Below are positions 50,859-59,114 of a DNA stretch of 64,000 nucleotides, one piece after another. The notes below the pieces were generated by a model. It searched no databases. It was not told the origin of the DNA and saw only the letters and a list, made by a program, of their open reading frames with translations. How positions within the stretch are numbered: the first letter of the stretch is position 1; each line of letters starts with the position of its first letter. Made by a program: the position numbers and the translations under genes. The stretch lies in the NCBI RefSeq assembly GCF_009363855.1, contig NZ_CP045423.1, positions 124,001 through 188,000 of the forward strand. The letters are read 5' to 3'. The stretch is from Microvirga thermotolerans. Its GTDB lineage: Bacteria > Pseudomonadota > Alphaproteobacteria > Rhizobiales > Beijerinckiaceae.

Positions 50859-52058
50859 ATGTTCACCATGCCCCGGACCCGCCTCTCCCTCGCCCAGGCC
50901 CGCCGGATCGCGCTGGCCGCCCAAGGCTTCGCCGAGCCCCGCCCGGCGGCGCCCGCCTCCCGGCACGTGGGCCGCGTGCTCGCGCGCTCGAACCTGCTCC
51001 AGATCGATTCGGTCAACGTGCTGGTGCGGGCCCACTACATGCCCCTGTTCTCCCGGCTCGGCGCCTACGACCGGGAGCTTCTCGAGAAGGCCGCCTACCA
51101 CCGCCGCAGGCGCAGCGCCTTCGAGTACTGGGGCCACGAGGCGTCCCTCATCCGCCTCGACCTGCATCCCCTCTTCCGCTGGCGCATGGCGCGGGCGGCG
51201 CGGGGCGAGGGCATCTATGGCGGGCTCGCCCGCTTCGGGCGCGAGCGGCGCGCCTTCGTGGAGGAGGTGCGGCGGGAGATCGCCGCCCGCGGCCCCCTCG
51301 CCGCGGGGGACCTGTCCATGGGCGGCAAGGGCCAGGGCTCCTGGTGGGGCTGGAGCGACGGCAAGCGGGCGCTCGAATGGCTGTTCTGGGCCGGGGAGGT
51401 CACCACCGCCACGCGGCGCAGCTTCGAGCGCGTCTACGACCTTCCGGAGCGGGTCATTCCGGCGGCGGTGCTCGACGCGCCGACGCCGCCGGAGGACGAG
51501 GCCCAGCGGGAGCTGCTGCGCCTTTCGATCCGGGCGCTCGGCATCGCCAGCGAGCGCTGCCTGCGCGACTATTTCCGCCTCGACGCCGCCGATGCGAAGG
51601 CGCGCATCCCCGAGCTCGTCGAGGCGGGAGACCTCGTGCCGGCGACGGTGGAGGGCTGGAACGGGCCGGTCTATCTCGACCCGCAGGCGCGGCTGCCGCG
51701 GAAGGTGGAGGCGCGGGCCCTGGTCTCGCCCTTCGATCCGATCGTCTGGGAGCGCACCCGCACGGAGCGTCTGTTCGACTTCCGCTACCGCATCGAGATC
51801 TACACCCCGGCCGAGAAGCGCGAATTCGGCTATTACTGCCTGCCCTTCCTCCTCGGCGAGCGCATCGTCGCCCGCCTCGACTTGAAGGCCGACCGGGCCG
51901 CCGGGCGGCTCGTCGTGCATTCGATCCATCCCGAGGCGGGAATCCGTCCGGAGGAGATCGCCGCGCCCCTGGGGGCGGAGCTGCGCCTGATGGCGGAGTG
52001 GCTCCGCCTCGGCGATGTCGCCGCGCCGAAGGACTGGGCACGGCGCCTGGAGCTGTGA
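50859..52058 (+). CDS. YcaQ/AlkZ-family winged-helix DNA glycosylase
   Basis: A 399-residue protein of the HTH_42/YcaQ family. The catalytic-type motif Q-I-D (in LLQIDSVNVLVRAHY, ~48-62) corresponds to the Q-phi-D form of YcaQ-like enzymes that act on interstrand crosslinks, as opposed to the Q-phi-Q of AlkZ. Other family landmarks are RSAFEYWGHEASLI and LVSPFDPIVWERTRTERLF. It is cytosolic and unhooks alkylated bases. GGAAG precedes the ATG; a second ATG three codons on is possible. A 14-bp tandem duplication overlaps its stop. Confidence 0.88.
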   Translation: MFTMPRTRLSLAQARRIALAAQGFAEPRPAAPASRHVGRVLARSNLLQIDSVNVLVRAHYMPLFSRLGAYDRELLEKAAYHRRRRSAFEYWGHEASLIRLDLHPLFRWRMARAARGEGIYGGLARFGRERRAFVEEVRREIAARGPLAAGDLSMGGKGQGSWWGWSDGKRALEWLFWAGEVTTATRRSFERVYDLPERVIPAAVLDAPTPPEDEAQRELLRLSIRALGIASERCLRDYFRLDAADAKARIPELVEAGDLVPATVEGWNGPVYLDPQARLPRKVEARALVSPFDPIVWERTRTERLFDFRYRIEIYTPAEKREFGYYCLPFLLGERIVARLDLKADRAAGRLVVHSIHPEAGIRPEEIAAPLGAELRLMAEWLRLGDVAAPKDWARRLEL

Positions 52059-52077
52059 GACCCGAGCTGCGAGACCC
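52050..52077 (+). repeat. 14-bp tandem duplication across the YcaQ-like stop
   Basis: GAGCTGTGAGACCC is followed directly by GAGCTGCGAGACCC (one difference). The TGA stop is in the first copy; the single T/C difference is in the stop codon itself (TGA versus CGA). Confidence 0.85.
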
Positions 52078-52099
52078 GCCGTGACGGGGGCGAAGCGCC

Positions 52100-52558
52100 T
52101 CAGGCCGCCTTCGGCAGCTCCGTCATGATGGCGTAGAGGGCGCTGGCGTCGCGGGTCGCCCTGATCCGCTCGACGAGGCCGGGCTCGCGCAGGACCCGCG
52201 CCACCCGGGCCAGGGCCTTGAGGTGGTCGGCGCCCGCGCCTTCCGGGGCGAGGAGCAGGAAGAGGATGTCGACCTGCTGGCCGTCGAGAGCCTCGAAGTC
52301 GATGGGCTTCTCGAGGCGGGCCACGAGGCCGAAGATGCGGGTGAGGCCGGGAAGCTTGCCGTGGGGGATGGCGATCCCCTCGCCGATGCCCGTGGAGCCC
52401 AGGCGCTCCCGCTGCAGCAGCGCTTCGTAGATGGTGCTCTCGCTCAGGCCGACCAGCTTGGCCGCGTGGGCGGAGATTTCCTGCAGAGCCTGCTTCTTGC
52501 CGCTGACGCGCAGGGCCGGAAGCACGGCCTGAGGATCAAGAAAGTCCAGCAAAGGCAT
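52100..52558 (-). CDS. ptsN: Nitrogen-regulatory PTS protein EIIA(Ntr)
   Basis: A 152-residue EIIA(Ntr) protein. The phosphorylated His is H66 in GIAIPHGKLPG; MPLLDFLDPQAVLPAL opens the domain and VDILFLLLAPEGAGADHLKAL is conserved. It receives phosphate from PtsP/NPr and modulates potassium, nitrogen and other functions. Its position downstream of hpf and rpoN is the normal proteobacterial arrangement. Confidence 0.95.
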   Translation of the reverse strand: MPLLDFLDPQAVLPALRVSGKKQALQEISAHAAKLVGLSESTIYEALLQRERLGSTGIGEGIAIPHGKLPGLTRIFGLVARLEKPIDFEALDGQQVDILFLLLAPEGAGADHLKALARVARVLREPGLVERIRATRDASALYAIMTELPKAA

Positions 52559-52637
52559 CGATCGCGCTACATCCGTTGTGAGGCCGACGCGGCCCGCGCC
52601 GTTCCAAGCAAATCTCGGGCCGAAAAGGAAGGCGACC

Positions 52638-53210
52638 TTACGATTGGCCTAGCGGCGGATCGACCCAGCCGATCGCCCCGTCGCTGCGGCGGTATACGAC
52701 GTTCACGCGGCCGGTGCTAGCGTGGATGAACACGAGGGCGGGGGCTCCCGTCAGATCGAGCTGCATCACCGCGTCGCTCACCGACAGGCGGTGCAGCGGC
52801 TTGGTGGTCTCGGCAATGACCACGGGGTGGTATCCCTCCTCCTGGACCGATTCGTCGGTCGGCGGCTCGAAGACCGCATAGGGGGCCTCCAGCCCCGTCT
52901 CGCGGCTCCGGGCCGGGGGGTGCTCCTTCAGGCGCTGCTTGTAGCGGCGCAGGCGGCGCTCGATCCGCTCGGCGGTCTGGTCGAAGCTGGCATAGGCGTC
53001 GCTCGCCGCTCCCGAGGCCTCGAGGGTGATTCCCGTGGGCAGGTGCAGGACGCAATCCGTGCGGAAGTTGCCGCCGTCGCGGGTTACGGTGACGTGGCCC
53101 TTGTAGCTCCCGTCGAAGTACTTGGTCAGCGCCGTCGCCATCCGGGCCTGGACCTGGGACCGCAGGGACTCGCCGATATCGAGATTCTTGCCGGATACCC
53201 GCAATGTCAT
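52638..53210 (-). CDS. hpf: Long-form ribosome hibernation promoting factor
   Basis: A 190-residue protein: N-terminal HPF/RaiA domain (MTLRVSGKNLDIGESLRSQV ... FDQTAERIERRLRRYKQRL, residues 1-~105), a linker, and a C-terminal dimerisation domain (~130-190; AVMQLDLTGAPALVFIHAST). The long form pairs 70S ribosomes into 100S dimers in stationary phase. GGAAGGAA lies just upstream of the ATG. It lies between rpoN and ptsN, as usual. Confidence 0.94.
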   Translation of the reverse strand: MTLRVSGKNLDIGESLRSQVQARMATALTKYFDGSYKGHVTVTRDGGNFRTDCVLHLPTGITLEASGAASDAYASFDQTAERIERRLRRYKQRLKEHPPARSRETGLEAPYAVFEPPTDESVQEEGYHPVVIAETTKPLHRLSVSDAVMQLDLTGAPALVFIHASTGRVNVVYRRSDGAIGWVDPPLGQS

Positions 53211-53317
53211 TTCCTTCCATCCCTCCTCTTCTTTCTCGCTCGCCCGGACGTCGTCCGATGGGCGAGAGGCGCCCCGATGATGACGCTTCCCGCGGCCAAT
53301 ACAAGACTTGACCCGAC

Positions 53318-54733
53318 CTATCGGGACGGGTGCCTCTCCTCCGCCCGCGTGCGGCGCAGGGAAGCGGGCGGGATGCGCAGCGCCTCGCGGTACTTGGCCA
53401 CCGTGCGCCGGGCCACGGCGATGCCTTCGGCCTCCAGCATCCGCGCGATCGCCCCGTCCGTGAGGGCCTGCCCAGGCTCCTCCGCAGCGACGATCCGCCG
53501 GATGCGGTGCTGCACGGCCCGGCCGGAGAGGCCCGCGCCCGTGTCGCCCGAAAGAGCCGCGCCGAAGAAGAACTTCATGGGACGGGTTCCGCGCGGGGTC
53601 CCGAGGGCCTTGCCCGCGACGACCCGGGAGACCGTGGATTCGTGGAGGCCCGCTTCCGCGGCGACCGTCCGCAGGGTCAGGGGCCGCAGGTGCGCCGGGC
53701 CCTGCCGGAGGAAGGCCTCCTGATGCCGCACGATGACGGCGGCGACCGCAAGCACGGTCCGGGCGCGGCGGTCGAGGGTCCGGGCGAGCCACCGGGCGCT
53801 GCGCAGGCAGTCGGACAGGAAGGCCCGGTCCGCCTCGCTGCGGGCGGAGGCGCGGATCCGGGCGTAACCGGCCCGGTCGAGCCCGATGCGCGGCAGGGTC
53901 TCGGGATTGAGCGCGACGATAAAGCCGCCTGCCGGATCCTCCTGCACCAGCACGTCGGGCACCAGGACATCGACGGCGGCGGGCGAGAAGGCGAGGCCGG
54001 GGCGGGGATCGAGCCGGCGGATCGCCGCGAGCCGCTCCCGCAGGCCGTCGGCATCGAGGCCGGAAAGGCGCTCCAGGGCGGCGAGGTCGCCCTTCGCCAC
54101 CAGGTCCAGCCGGTCCAGCAGGATCGCCATGGGCCCGTCGAGCCGCCCCCGCTCCTTGAGCTGCAGGGCGAGGCATTCGGACAGGCTGCGCGCGCCGACC
54201 CCCGCCGGGTCGAGCCCCTGCAGGAGGGCGAGCGCCGCCTCGACCTCGCCGGCGGACCGGCCGAGGCGCTCCGCGACCGCCTCGATGTCGTCCCGGAGAT
54301 AGCCCGCCTCGTCCAGGCTGTGGGCGAGATGCCGGGCGATGGCGCGCCGGACGGGATCCGCCGCGGCGAGGGCGATCTGCTCCTCGAGGTGCCGGGCGAG
54401 GGTCGGCCCCTGCGCCGCCTCGGGATCCGGCGCCGCGCCCGCCCCCGAAAGGCTCGCGCTCCGCGCCATGGCCGCGTCCCGCCGCCGGGCGGAAGGGAAG
54501 GGAAGGAAAAGGCCGCCCCCCTCTCCGGGGGGCTTCCCCTGTGCGGGAGCGGGCCGCACGACGGCGGGCTCCGCCTCGCCGAGCAGGGGGTTGCGCTCCA
54601 TCTCCGCCTCCAGGAAGGCGCAGAGTTCCAGATGGGAGAGCTGGAGAAGCCCGATCGACTGGAGGAGCTGAGGGGTCAGGGTCAGGGAGGGTCCCTGGCG
54701 CAGCGCCAGTCTCTGCGACGGGTTCGTGGCCAT
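53318..54733 (-). CDS. rpoN: RNA polymerase sigma-54 factor
   Basis: A 471-residue sigma-54. Region I is Gln/Leu-rich (ALRQGPSLTLTPQLLQSIGL; LSHLELCAFLEAEMERNPLL), followed by an acidic/variable region II and a core-binding domain. The C-terminal DNA-binding part contains the RpoN box core ARRTVAKYR (near residue 448). It directs transcription from -24/-12 promoters with enhancer-binding activators. The length is slightly short but complete. It is followed by hpf and ptsN. Confidence 0.96.
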   Translation of the reverse strand: MATNPSQRLALRQGPSLTLTPQLLQSIGLLQLSHLELCAFLEAEMERNPLLGEAEPAVVRPAPAQGKPPGEGGGLFLPFPSARRRDAAMARSASLSGAGAAPDPEAAQGPTLARHLEEQIALAAADPVRRAIARHLAHSLDEAGYLRDDIEAVAERLGRSAGEVEAALALLQGLDPAGVGARSLSECLALQLKERGRLDGPMAILLDRLDLVAKGDLAALERLSGLDADGLRERLAAIRRLDPRPGLAFSPAAVDVLVPDVLVQEDPAGGFIVALNPETLPRIGLDRAGYARIRASARSEADRAFLSDCLRSARWLARTLDRRARTVLAVAAVIVRHQEAFLRQGPAHLRPLTLRTVAAEAGLHESTVSRVVAGKALGTPRGTRPMKFFFGAALSGDTGAGLSGRAVQHRIRRIVAAEEPGQALTDGAIARMLEAEGIAVARRTVAKYREALRIPPASLRRTRAEERHPSR

Positions 54734-54828
54734 TCCGGACGTCCCTGCTCACCGCGCGCCCGAATCCCGGGCCGGGTCCAGGTTAGCCGCGCGGCAGCGG
54801 GGGCGTCAAAGCCGGAAGCGGAGCCGGC

Positions 54829-55668
54829 TCAGAGGCGGAAATCCTCGCCGAGATAGAGCCGGCGCACGTCCTCGTTGGCGACGATCTCGTCCGGATGGCC
54901 CTCGGTCAGCACGCGGCCGGAATGGATGATGTAGGCCCGGTCGATGAGGCCCAGGGTCTCGCGGACGTTGTGGTCGGTGATCAGCACGCCGATGCCGCGG
55001 CGGGTGAGGTGCCGCACGAGGTTCTGGATGTCGCCCACGGCGATCGGGTCGATGCCGGCGAAGGGCTCGTCGAGGAGCATGAAGGTCGGCTCGCCCGCCA
55101 GCGCCCGGGCGATCTCGCAGCGGCGGCGCTCGCCGCCGGAGAGCGCGATGGAGGGGGCCTTGCGCAGGCGCGCGATGTTGAACTCGTCGAGCAGCGCGTC
55201 GAGCTTGCGCTCCCGCTCCTTGCGGCTCGGCTCGACGATCTCGAGCACGGCGCGGATGTTGTCCTCCACGTTGAGGCCGCGGAAGATCGACGCCTCCTGG
55301 GGCAGGTAGCCGATGCCGAGACGGGCGCGGCGGTACATGGGCAGGTGCGTCACGTCGTGGCCGTCGAGGCTGATGAGGCCCCGGTCCGCCGAGACGAGCC
55401 CGGTGATCATGTAGAAGATCGTGGTCTTGCCCGCGCCGTTGGGGCCGAGCAGGCCCACGGCCTCGCCCGCCCGCACGTTGAGGGCGGCGTCGTGCACCAC
55501 GGTGCGGCCGCGATAGCTCTTCTGGAGGCCCTTGACCGCGAGGATGCCGGGCCCGCCGAAGGCGGCGGCGCCCTCCCGGGGGTCGAAGGCGGGCGCATCG
55601 CGGTCGGCCCGCGGGAGCACGGGCGCGGCGGAGGGTGCGGCGGGGGAACGGTTGAAGAAGGGTTTCAC
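54829..55668 (-). CDS. lptB: Lipopolysaccharide export ATPase LptB
   Basis: A 279-residue ABC ATPase: Walker A GPNGAGKTT (~73-81), Q-loop GYLPQEASIFRGLNV, signature LSGGERRRCEIAR, Walker B FMLLDEPFAGIDPIAV, switch His in LITDHNVRETL. It drives LPS extraction by the LptB2FGC complex. A ~40-residue Pro/Ala-rich N-terminal extension precedes the ABC domain, as in many Hyphomicrobiales homologues. The GTG start (VKPFFNRS) is chosen as the start nearest the preceding gene that keeps this extension. It is followed by rpoN. Confidence 0.94.
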   Translation of the reverse strand: MKPFFNRSPAAPSAAPVLPRADRDAPAFDPREGAAAFGGPGILAVKGLQKSYRGRTVVHDAALNVRAGEAVGLLGPNGAGKTTIFYMITGLVSADRGLISLDGHDVTHLPMYRRARLGIGYLPQEASIFRGLNVEDNIRAVLEIVEPSRKERERKLDALLDEFNIARLRKAPSIALSGGERRRCEIARALAGEPTFMLLDEPFAGIDPIAVGDIQNLVRHLTRRGIGVLITDHNVRETLGLIDRAYIIHSGRVLTEGHPDEIVANEDVRRLYLGEDFRL

Positions 55669-55711
55669 GGGAGCGGACCGCTGAGGGAACGACGGCGGAA
55701 GGGCGGCGGCG

Positions 55712-56353
55712 TCAGTTCGTCGCCGGCTTCTGCGGCTTGGGCTTGGCGTTTCCGGCCCCGCCGGCGCCCCCCTCCGCATTGCCGCTGCCGGGCACGAAGA
55801 GCGCGCGCACGCGCCCGCCCGGCTTGGTTTCGATGTTGGCGATGCCGGTGTTGAGGTCGTAGACCACCCGCTCGCCGCGGGTCACGTTGGGCCCGTCGCT
55901 GAGGGCGGCATTGCCGGTGAGATAGATCTTGTTCGCCACCCGGTCGAAGGAGGCGTTGTCGCCGGTCGCGACCTGGGTCTTCGAGACGATGGTGACCGGG
56001 CCCTTGCAGTCGATCTTCTTGATGGCGCTGTCGTCGGCGCCCGGCGCGCTCGGAGCCGCCCCGGCCTGGCCGTCCCGCTTCTGCTCGTAGAGAACGGTCA
56101 TCAGGGTGCAGTTCATGGTGCTCTCGCCCTGGACCGCCACCACGTTGCCGGAGAACACCGCCCGGCCCTCCTTGTCGTAGACGTCGAGCTTGTCGGCGTC
56201 GATCTTGATCGGCTCCTTGCTCGCGCCGAAATTGCCGAAGCCGGCCGCGCGCTCCCTGGGCTGCGCGCCCTGCGCGGCGGCGGCCTGGATGGCGGCGGGG
56301 ACCGAGAGGACGAGGGCGCTGCTCAGGAGCGCCACGGAGCGGAGCATGGTCAT
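55712..56353 (-). CDS. lptA: Periplasmic LPS-transport protein LptA
   Basis: A 213-residue exported protein with a signal peptide (~1-27), then an OstA/LptA beta-jellyroll: EPIKIDADKLDVYDKEGRAVFSGNV, ATGDNASFDRVANKIYLTG and NVTRGERVVYDLNTGIANIE. It bridges LptC and LptD across the periplasm. The C-terminal tail is Lys/Pro/Ala-rich. It overlaps lptC by 4 bp and precedes lptB by 43 bp. Confidence 0.92.
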   Translation of the reverse strand: MTMLRSVALLSSALVLSVPAAIQAAAAQGAQPRERAAGFGNFGASKEPIKIDADKLDVYDKEGRAVFSGNVVAVQGESTMNCTLMTVLYEQKRDGQAGAAPSAPGADDSAIKKIDCKGPVTIVSKTQVATGDNASFDRVANKIYLTGNAALSDGPNVTRGERVVYDLNTGIANIETKPGGRVRALFVPGSGNAEGGAGGAGNAKPKPQKPATN

Positions 56354-57057
56354 GGGCGGAGACTTGTCGGTTGCGCCGGCGGGCCGTCCGGGCCTGCGGC
56401 GGAAGGAGTGGAAGAGCCGGACGGGCCGTTCGCGAAGGTCGTGCGGACGCGGCCCTTGAAATGCATCACCTTGCCGTTCTCCGTCACCTCCAGCCCCTCG
56501 GCCTCGATCCGGCCGTTGCTGAGGGTCACGGTGACCGGCTCCTCGGAGAGGACGCGTCCGGCCTTGAAGTCCACGAAGGCGGAGCGCAGGTCGACCTGCT
56601 GGCCGGCATCCGTGTGCACGCGGACCTCCTGGCGCAGGTTCATCTGCTCCTTCTGGGTGTCGAGCACGCCGAAGGCGGCCTGGAGGCGCGCGGCGCTGCC
56701 CTTGTCGTCCGTGACGACGCGGGCGCGCAGATCCTTGAGCTCGACGAAATTGGGCTTGCGCACGTCCTGGGTCGCCTGGCTCGCGGTCACCTCGTAGGGC
56801 CTGTTGTCGTTCCGGAACCCGGTGAGCCTGGGGCTTTCCATGGTGACCTGGGTGCCGTTGACGCCGACCGATTCCACCGACAGTCCCCGGATGTTCCGGA
56901 AGGGATTGAAATAGGCGAACAGCACCACGACCGCCAGGGCGATCAGGGAGCCGACCGGAATCGCGATCTTGGCGAAGCGGACCCGGCGGGAATGGCGGCG
57001 CGCCTGGGAGAAGTCGCGCAGGCGCGAGCGGGACGGCGCGGCCGGACCCGTTCCCAT
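56350..57057 (-). CDS. lptC: LPS export protein LptC
   Basis: A 235-residue bitopic protein. It has one N-terminal membrane helix (~29-50, IAIPVGSLIALAVVVLFAYF) and a periplasmic LptC/DUF1239 domain (SVGVNGTQVTMESPRLTGF; LRQEVRVHTDAGQQVDLRS; EGLEVTENGKVMHFKGRVRT). It docks LPS from LptFG to LptA. The internal ATG is chosen because AAGGGAA precedes it; a GTG eight codons upstream is also open. It is the first gene of the lptC-lptA-lptB block. Confidence 0.92.
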   Translation of the reverse strand: MGTGPAAPSRSRLRDFSQARRHSRRVRFAKIAIPVGSLIALAVVVLFAYFNPFRNIRGLSVESVGVNGTQVTMESPRLTGFRNDNRPYEVTASQATQDVRKPNFVELKDLRARVVTDDKGSAARLQAAFGVLDTQKEQMNLRQEVRVHTDAGQQVDLRSAFVDFKAGRVLSEEPVTVTLSNGRIEAEGLEVTENGKVMHFKGRVRTTFANGPSGSSTPSAAGPDGPPAQPTSLRP

Positions 57058-57198
57058 GCTGATTCCCTTCGATCCCGCCACGCTCGAGCGACCCTTCCCG
57101 TCAACCGTTCCGAAAATGATGATGGCGCGCCATGGCCGACGGCCGTGGCGAAGTTATGACGGACGATGAGGTTATATCCTCAAAAGTTTAAGGGCGCG

Positions 57199-57813
57199 TC
57201 AACTGTGGGCGAAAATGTCCGTCTCCGGCCAGCCGAGCAGGTCGAGCTGCGCCCGGGTCGGCAGGAAGCCGAAGCACTGGTGGGCGATGCCGAGCCGGTT
57301 CTCCCGCTCCAGCATGGCGTCGAGCCTCTCCTTGAGGGCGTGGAGGTAAAGCACGTCCGAGGCGGCGTAGTCGAGCTGGGCGGAGGTGAGGGTCTCCGCG
57401 CCCCAGTCCGAGGACTGCTGCTGCTTGGAGAGCTCCACCCCCAGGAGCTCCCGCGACAGGTCCTTGAGGCCGTGGCGGTCCGTGTAGGTGCGCACGAGCC
57501 GCGAGGCGACCTTGGTGCAGTAGACCGGGCGGGGCATGACCCCGAAGGTGTGGAACAGGACCGCGAGGTCGAAGCGCGCGTAGTGGAAGATCTTGAGCAC
57601 GCTCTCGTCCGCCAGGACCCGGATCAGGTTCTCGGGCGCGGGGCCGTCCTTGAGGATCTGCACCACGTCGGCGGTGCCGTCCCCGGTCGAGATCTGCACG
57701 ACGCACAGCCGGTCCCGGTGGGGGTTGAGGCCGAGCGTCTCGGTGTCGATCGCGATCGCCGGGCCGGGGCGGTAGTCGGCGGGAAGGTCGCCGCGGTGGA
57801 AGCGCGTGGTCAT
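57199..57813 (-). CDS. rnd: Ribonuclease D
   Basis: A 204-residue DEDD-type 3'-5' exoribonuclease: IAIDTETLGLNPHRDRL (exo I, Asp/Glu), KIFHYARFDLAVLFHTFG (exo II) and LDYAASDVLYLHALKERL (exo III, Asp and Tyr). It lacks the HRDC domains of E. coli RNase D, like many alphaproteobacterial short forms. It trims tRNA and other small RNAs. A 14-bp tandem duplication includes its start codon, so the true ribosome binding site is unclear. Confidence 0.92.
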   Translation of the reverse strand: MTTRFHRGDLPADYRPGPAIAIDTETLGLNPHRDRLCVVQISTGDGTADVVQILKDGPAPENLIRVLADESVLKIFHYARFDLAVLFHTFGVMPRPVYCTKVASRLVRTYTDRHGLKDLSRELLGVELSKQQQSSDWGAETLTSAQLDYAASDVLYLHALKERLDAMLERENRLGIAHQCFGFLPTRAQLDLLGWPETDIFAHS

Positions 57814-57838
57814 GAAAGGTCCCGCATGGAAGGTCCCG
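57811..57838 (-). repeat. 14-bp tandem duplication covering the rnd start codon
   Basis: CATGAAAGGTCCCG / CATGGAAGGTCCCG on the plus strand (one difference). Each copy carries an ATG on the coding strand, but the 14-bp offset puts the second ATG out of frame. Confidence 0.82.
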
Positions 57839-57997
57839 ATGGAGTGCGAGGGCCCGGAAAGGCCCTGCCCGAGGCTCTAGCCTGTTCCGGCCGCCGCATC
57901 AACGCACAAGAGCGCAAGAGCGGCGGAAGGGGGAACGGAGCGCCGGACATCACGTTGACCGGGCCTGACGTTCCACCCTCACGCAAGGAGGCTTGTC

Positions 57998-58600
57998 ATG
58001 CGTGTCACGTTTCTGACCACGGTCGCCGCGGCGGTTCTGTCCATGAGCGTCGCGGCGCTCGCCCAGACCGGCGGCGGCACCTCTGGAGGCACTTCGGGCG
58101 GCGCAGCCGGCGGAGCCGCGGGAGGCACCTCGGGCAGCGTGTCCGGCAGCCCGTCCGGCGGCGCCTCGACCGGCACATCCGCGCCCGCCATGCGGCCTTC
58201 GGGCTCCCCCTCCGGCGGCACGGCCCAGCCTTCCGCGGGCGCGTCCGGCAGCATGTCGGGCACGACCTCGTCCGGCACGACGAGCGGCACCGCGTCGGGC
58301 AGTGCGCCGCATACCACCGGCAGCACGTCGACGAACGTCACCGTCTCCAACGAGCAGCGCACCGAGATCAGCCACGCCTTCCGCTCCGTGCAGGTGGAGC
58401 CGCTCACCAACGTGAACTTCAGCATCAGCGTCGGGGCGGTCGTCCCGGCGAGCGTGACGACCCTGCACACCTGCCCGAGCGACGTGGTGCGCATCCTCAA
58501 CGGCCTGCCCGAGTGCCGCTACATGGTGGTGCGCGACAAGATCGTCATCGTCGAGCCGAGCACCCGCAAGATCGTGACCGTGATCGAGCGCCAGGGCTGA
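57998..58600 (+). CDS. Exported DUF1236 protein with Gly/Ser/Thr-rich repeat region
   Basis: A 200-residue protein. It has a signal peptide (residues 1-23), then a ~80-residue low-complexity stretch of Gly-Gly-x and Ser-Gly-Thr repeats (~24-108), then a compact C-terminal domain (~112-200; VEPLTNVNFSISVGAVVP and CRYMVVRDKIVIVEPSTRKIV) matching DUF1236. Two Cys in the C-terminal domain may form a disulfide. The function is unknown; envelope location is likely. The AGGAGG-like CAAGGAGG ribosome binding site decides the start. The repeat tract may vary in length between strains. Confidence 0.82.
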   Translation: MRVTFLTTVAAAVLSMSVAALAQTGGGTSGGTSGGAAGGAAGGTSGSVSGSPSGGASTGTSAPAMRPSGSPSGGTAQPSAGASGSMSGTTSSGTTSGTASGSAPHTTGSTSTNVTVSNEQRTEISHAFRSVQVEPLTNVNFSISVGAVVPASVTTLHTCPSDVVRILNGLPECRYMVVRDKIVIVEPSTRKIVTVIERQG

Positions 58601-58627
58601 TCCGGATCCCGAACGGCCGGCGCGAAA

Positions 58628-58657
58628 GGCCGCGGGCGAGTCGCCCCGCGGCCCTTC
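58628..58657 (+). terminator. Terminator hairpin after the DUF1236 gene
   Basis: Nine-base arms GGCCGCGGG / CCCGCGGCC with an 8-base loop, followed by CTTCCT, 28 bp after the stop. Confidence 0.7.
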
Positions 58658-58784
58658 CTCCGCGCCGGTGCGGGGCGAGGAAGAACCTCCCCTTCTGCGG
58701 CGCAGGTCCCAGGATGGGACGATTTGACGGGAACCCTCGGCCGCTCCGGATCTTGTCGTTGCAGAACGAAATCGGAGAGACGTC

Positions 58785-59114
58785 ATGAAAACGCTGCTCG
58801 TTGCGGCCAGCGCTGCGGTTCTGGCTGCGTCCTGTCTGTCCGGCGCGGCCGAGGCCAAGCCCGGGCGCGGCCACGCCTACGGCTACTACAAGCACCATAA
58901 GCACCACGCCTATGGGCCTCGCGGCTACTACGCCGCTCCCCGTTACACCTACCGGCGGTCCAACAACGCCGCCATCGCGGCAGGCGTCACCGGCGCCATC
59001 ATCGGCGGAGCCTTGAGCGCGGCGACGCAGCCCGCCTACCGCTACCGGGCCCCGGTCTACGAGCCGCCGCGCCGCTACTATCGCGAAGAGTACTATTACG
59101 ACGACGCCTGGTAG
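58785..59114 (+). CDS. Small exported Tyr/His-rich glycine-zipper protein
   Basis: A 109-residue protein. It has a signal peptide with a Cys at 17 (ASCLSGAAEA), a His/Tyr/Lys-rich segment (YGYYKHHKHHAYG), a short glycine-zipper helix (~65-84, IAAGVTGAIIGGALSAA) and a Tyr/Arg-rich tail ending YYYDDAW. Such small envelope proteins are frequent in Hyphomicrobiales; the function is unknown. Its last 19 bp overlap the convergent hutX gene. Confidence 0.75.
   Translation: MKTLLVAASAAVLAASCLSGAAEAKPGRGHAYGYYKHHKHHAYGPRGYYAAPRYTYRRSNNAAIAAGVTGAIIGGALSAATQPAYRYRAPVYEPPRRYYREEYYYDDAW

Noticed and set aside
57998..58330. A CRISPR-like array in the repetitive DUF1236 coding region
   Set aside because: The repeats are short, in-frame Gly/Ser/Thr codons with no spacer pattern.
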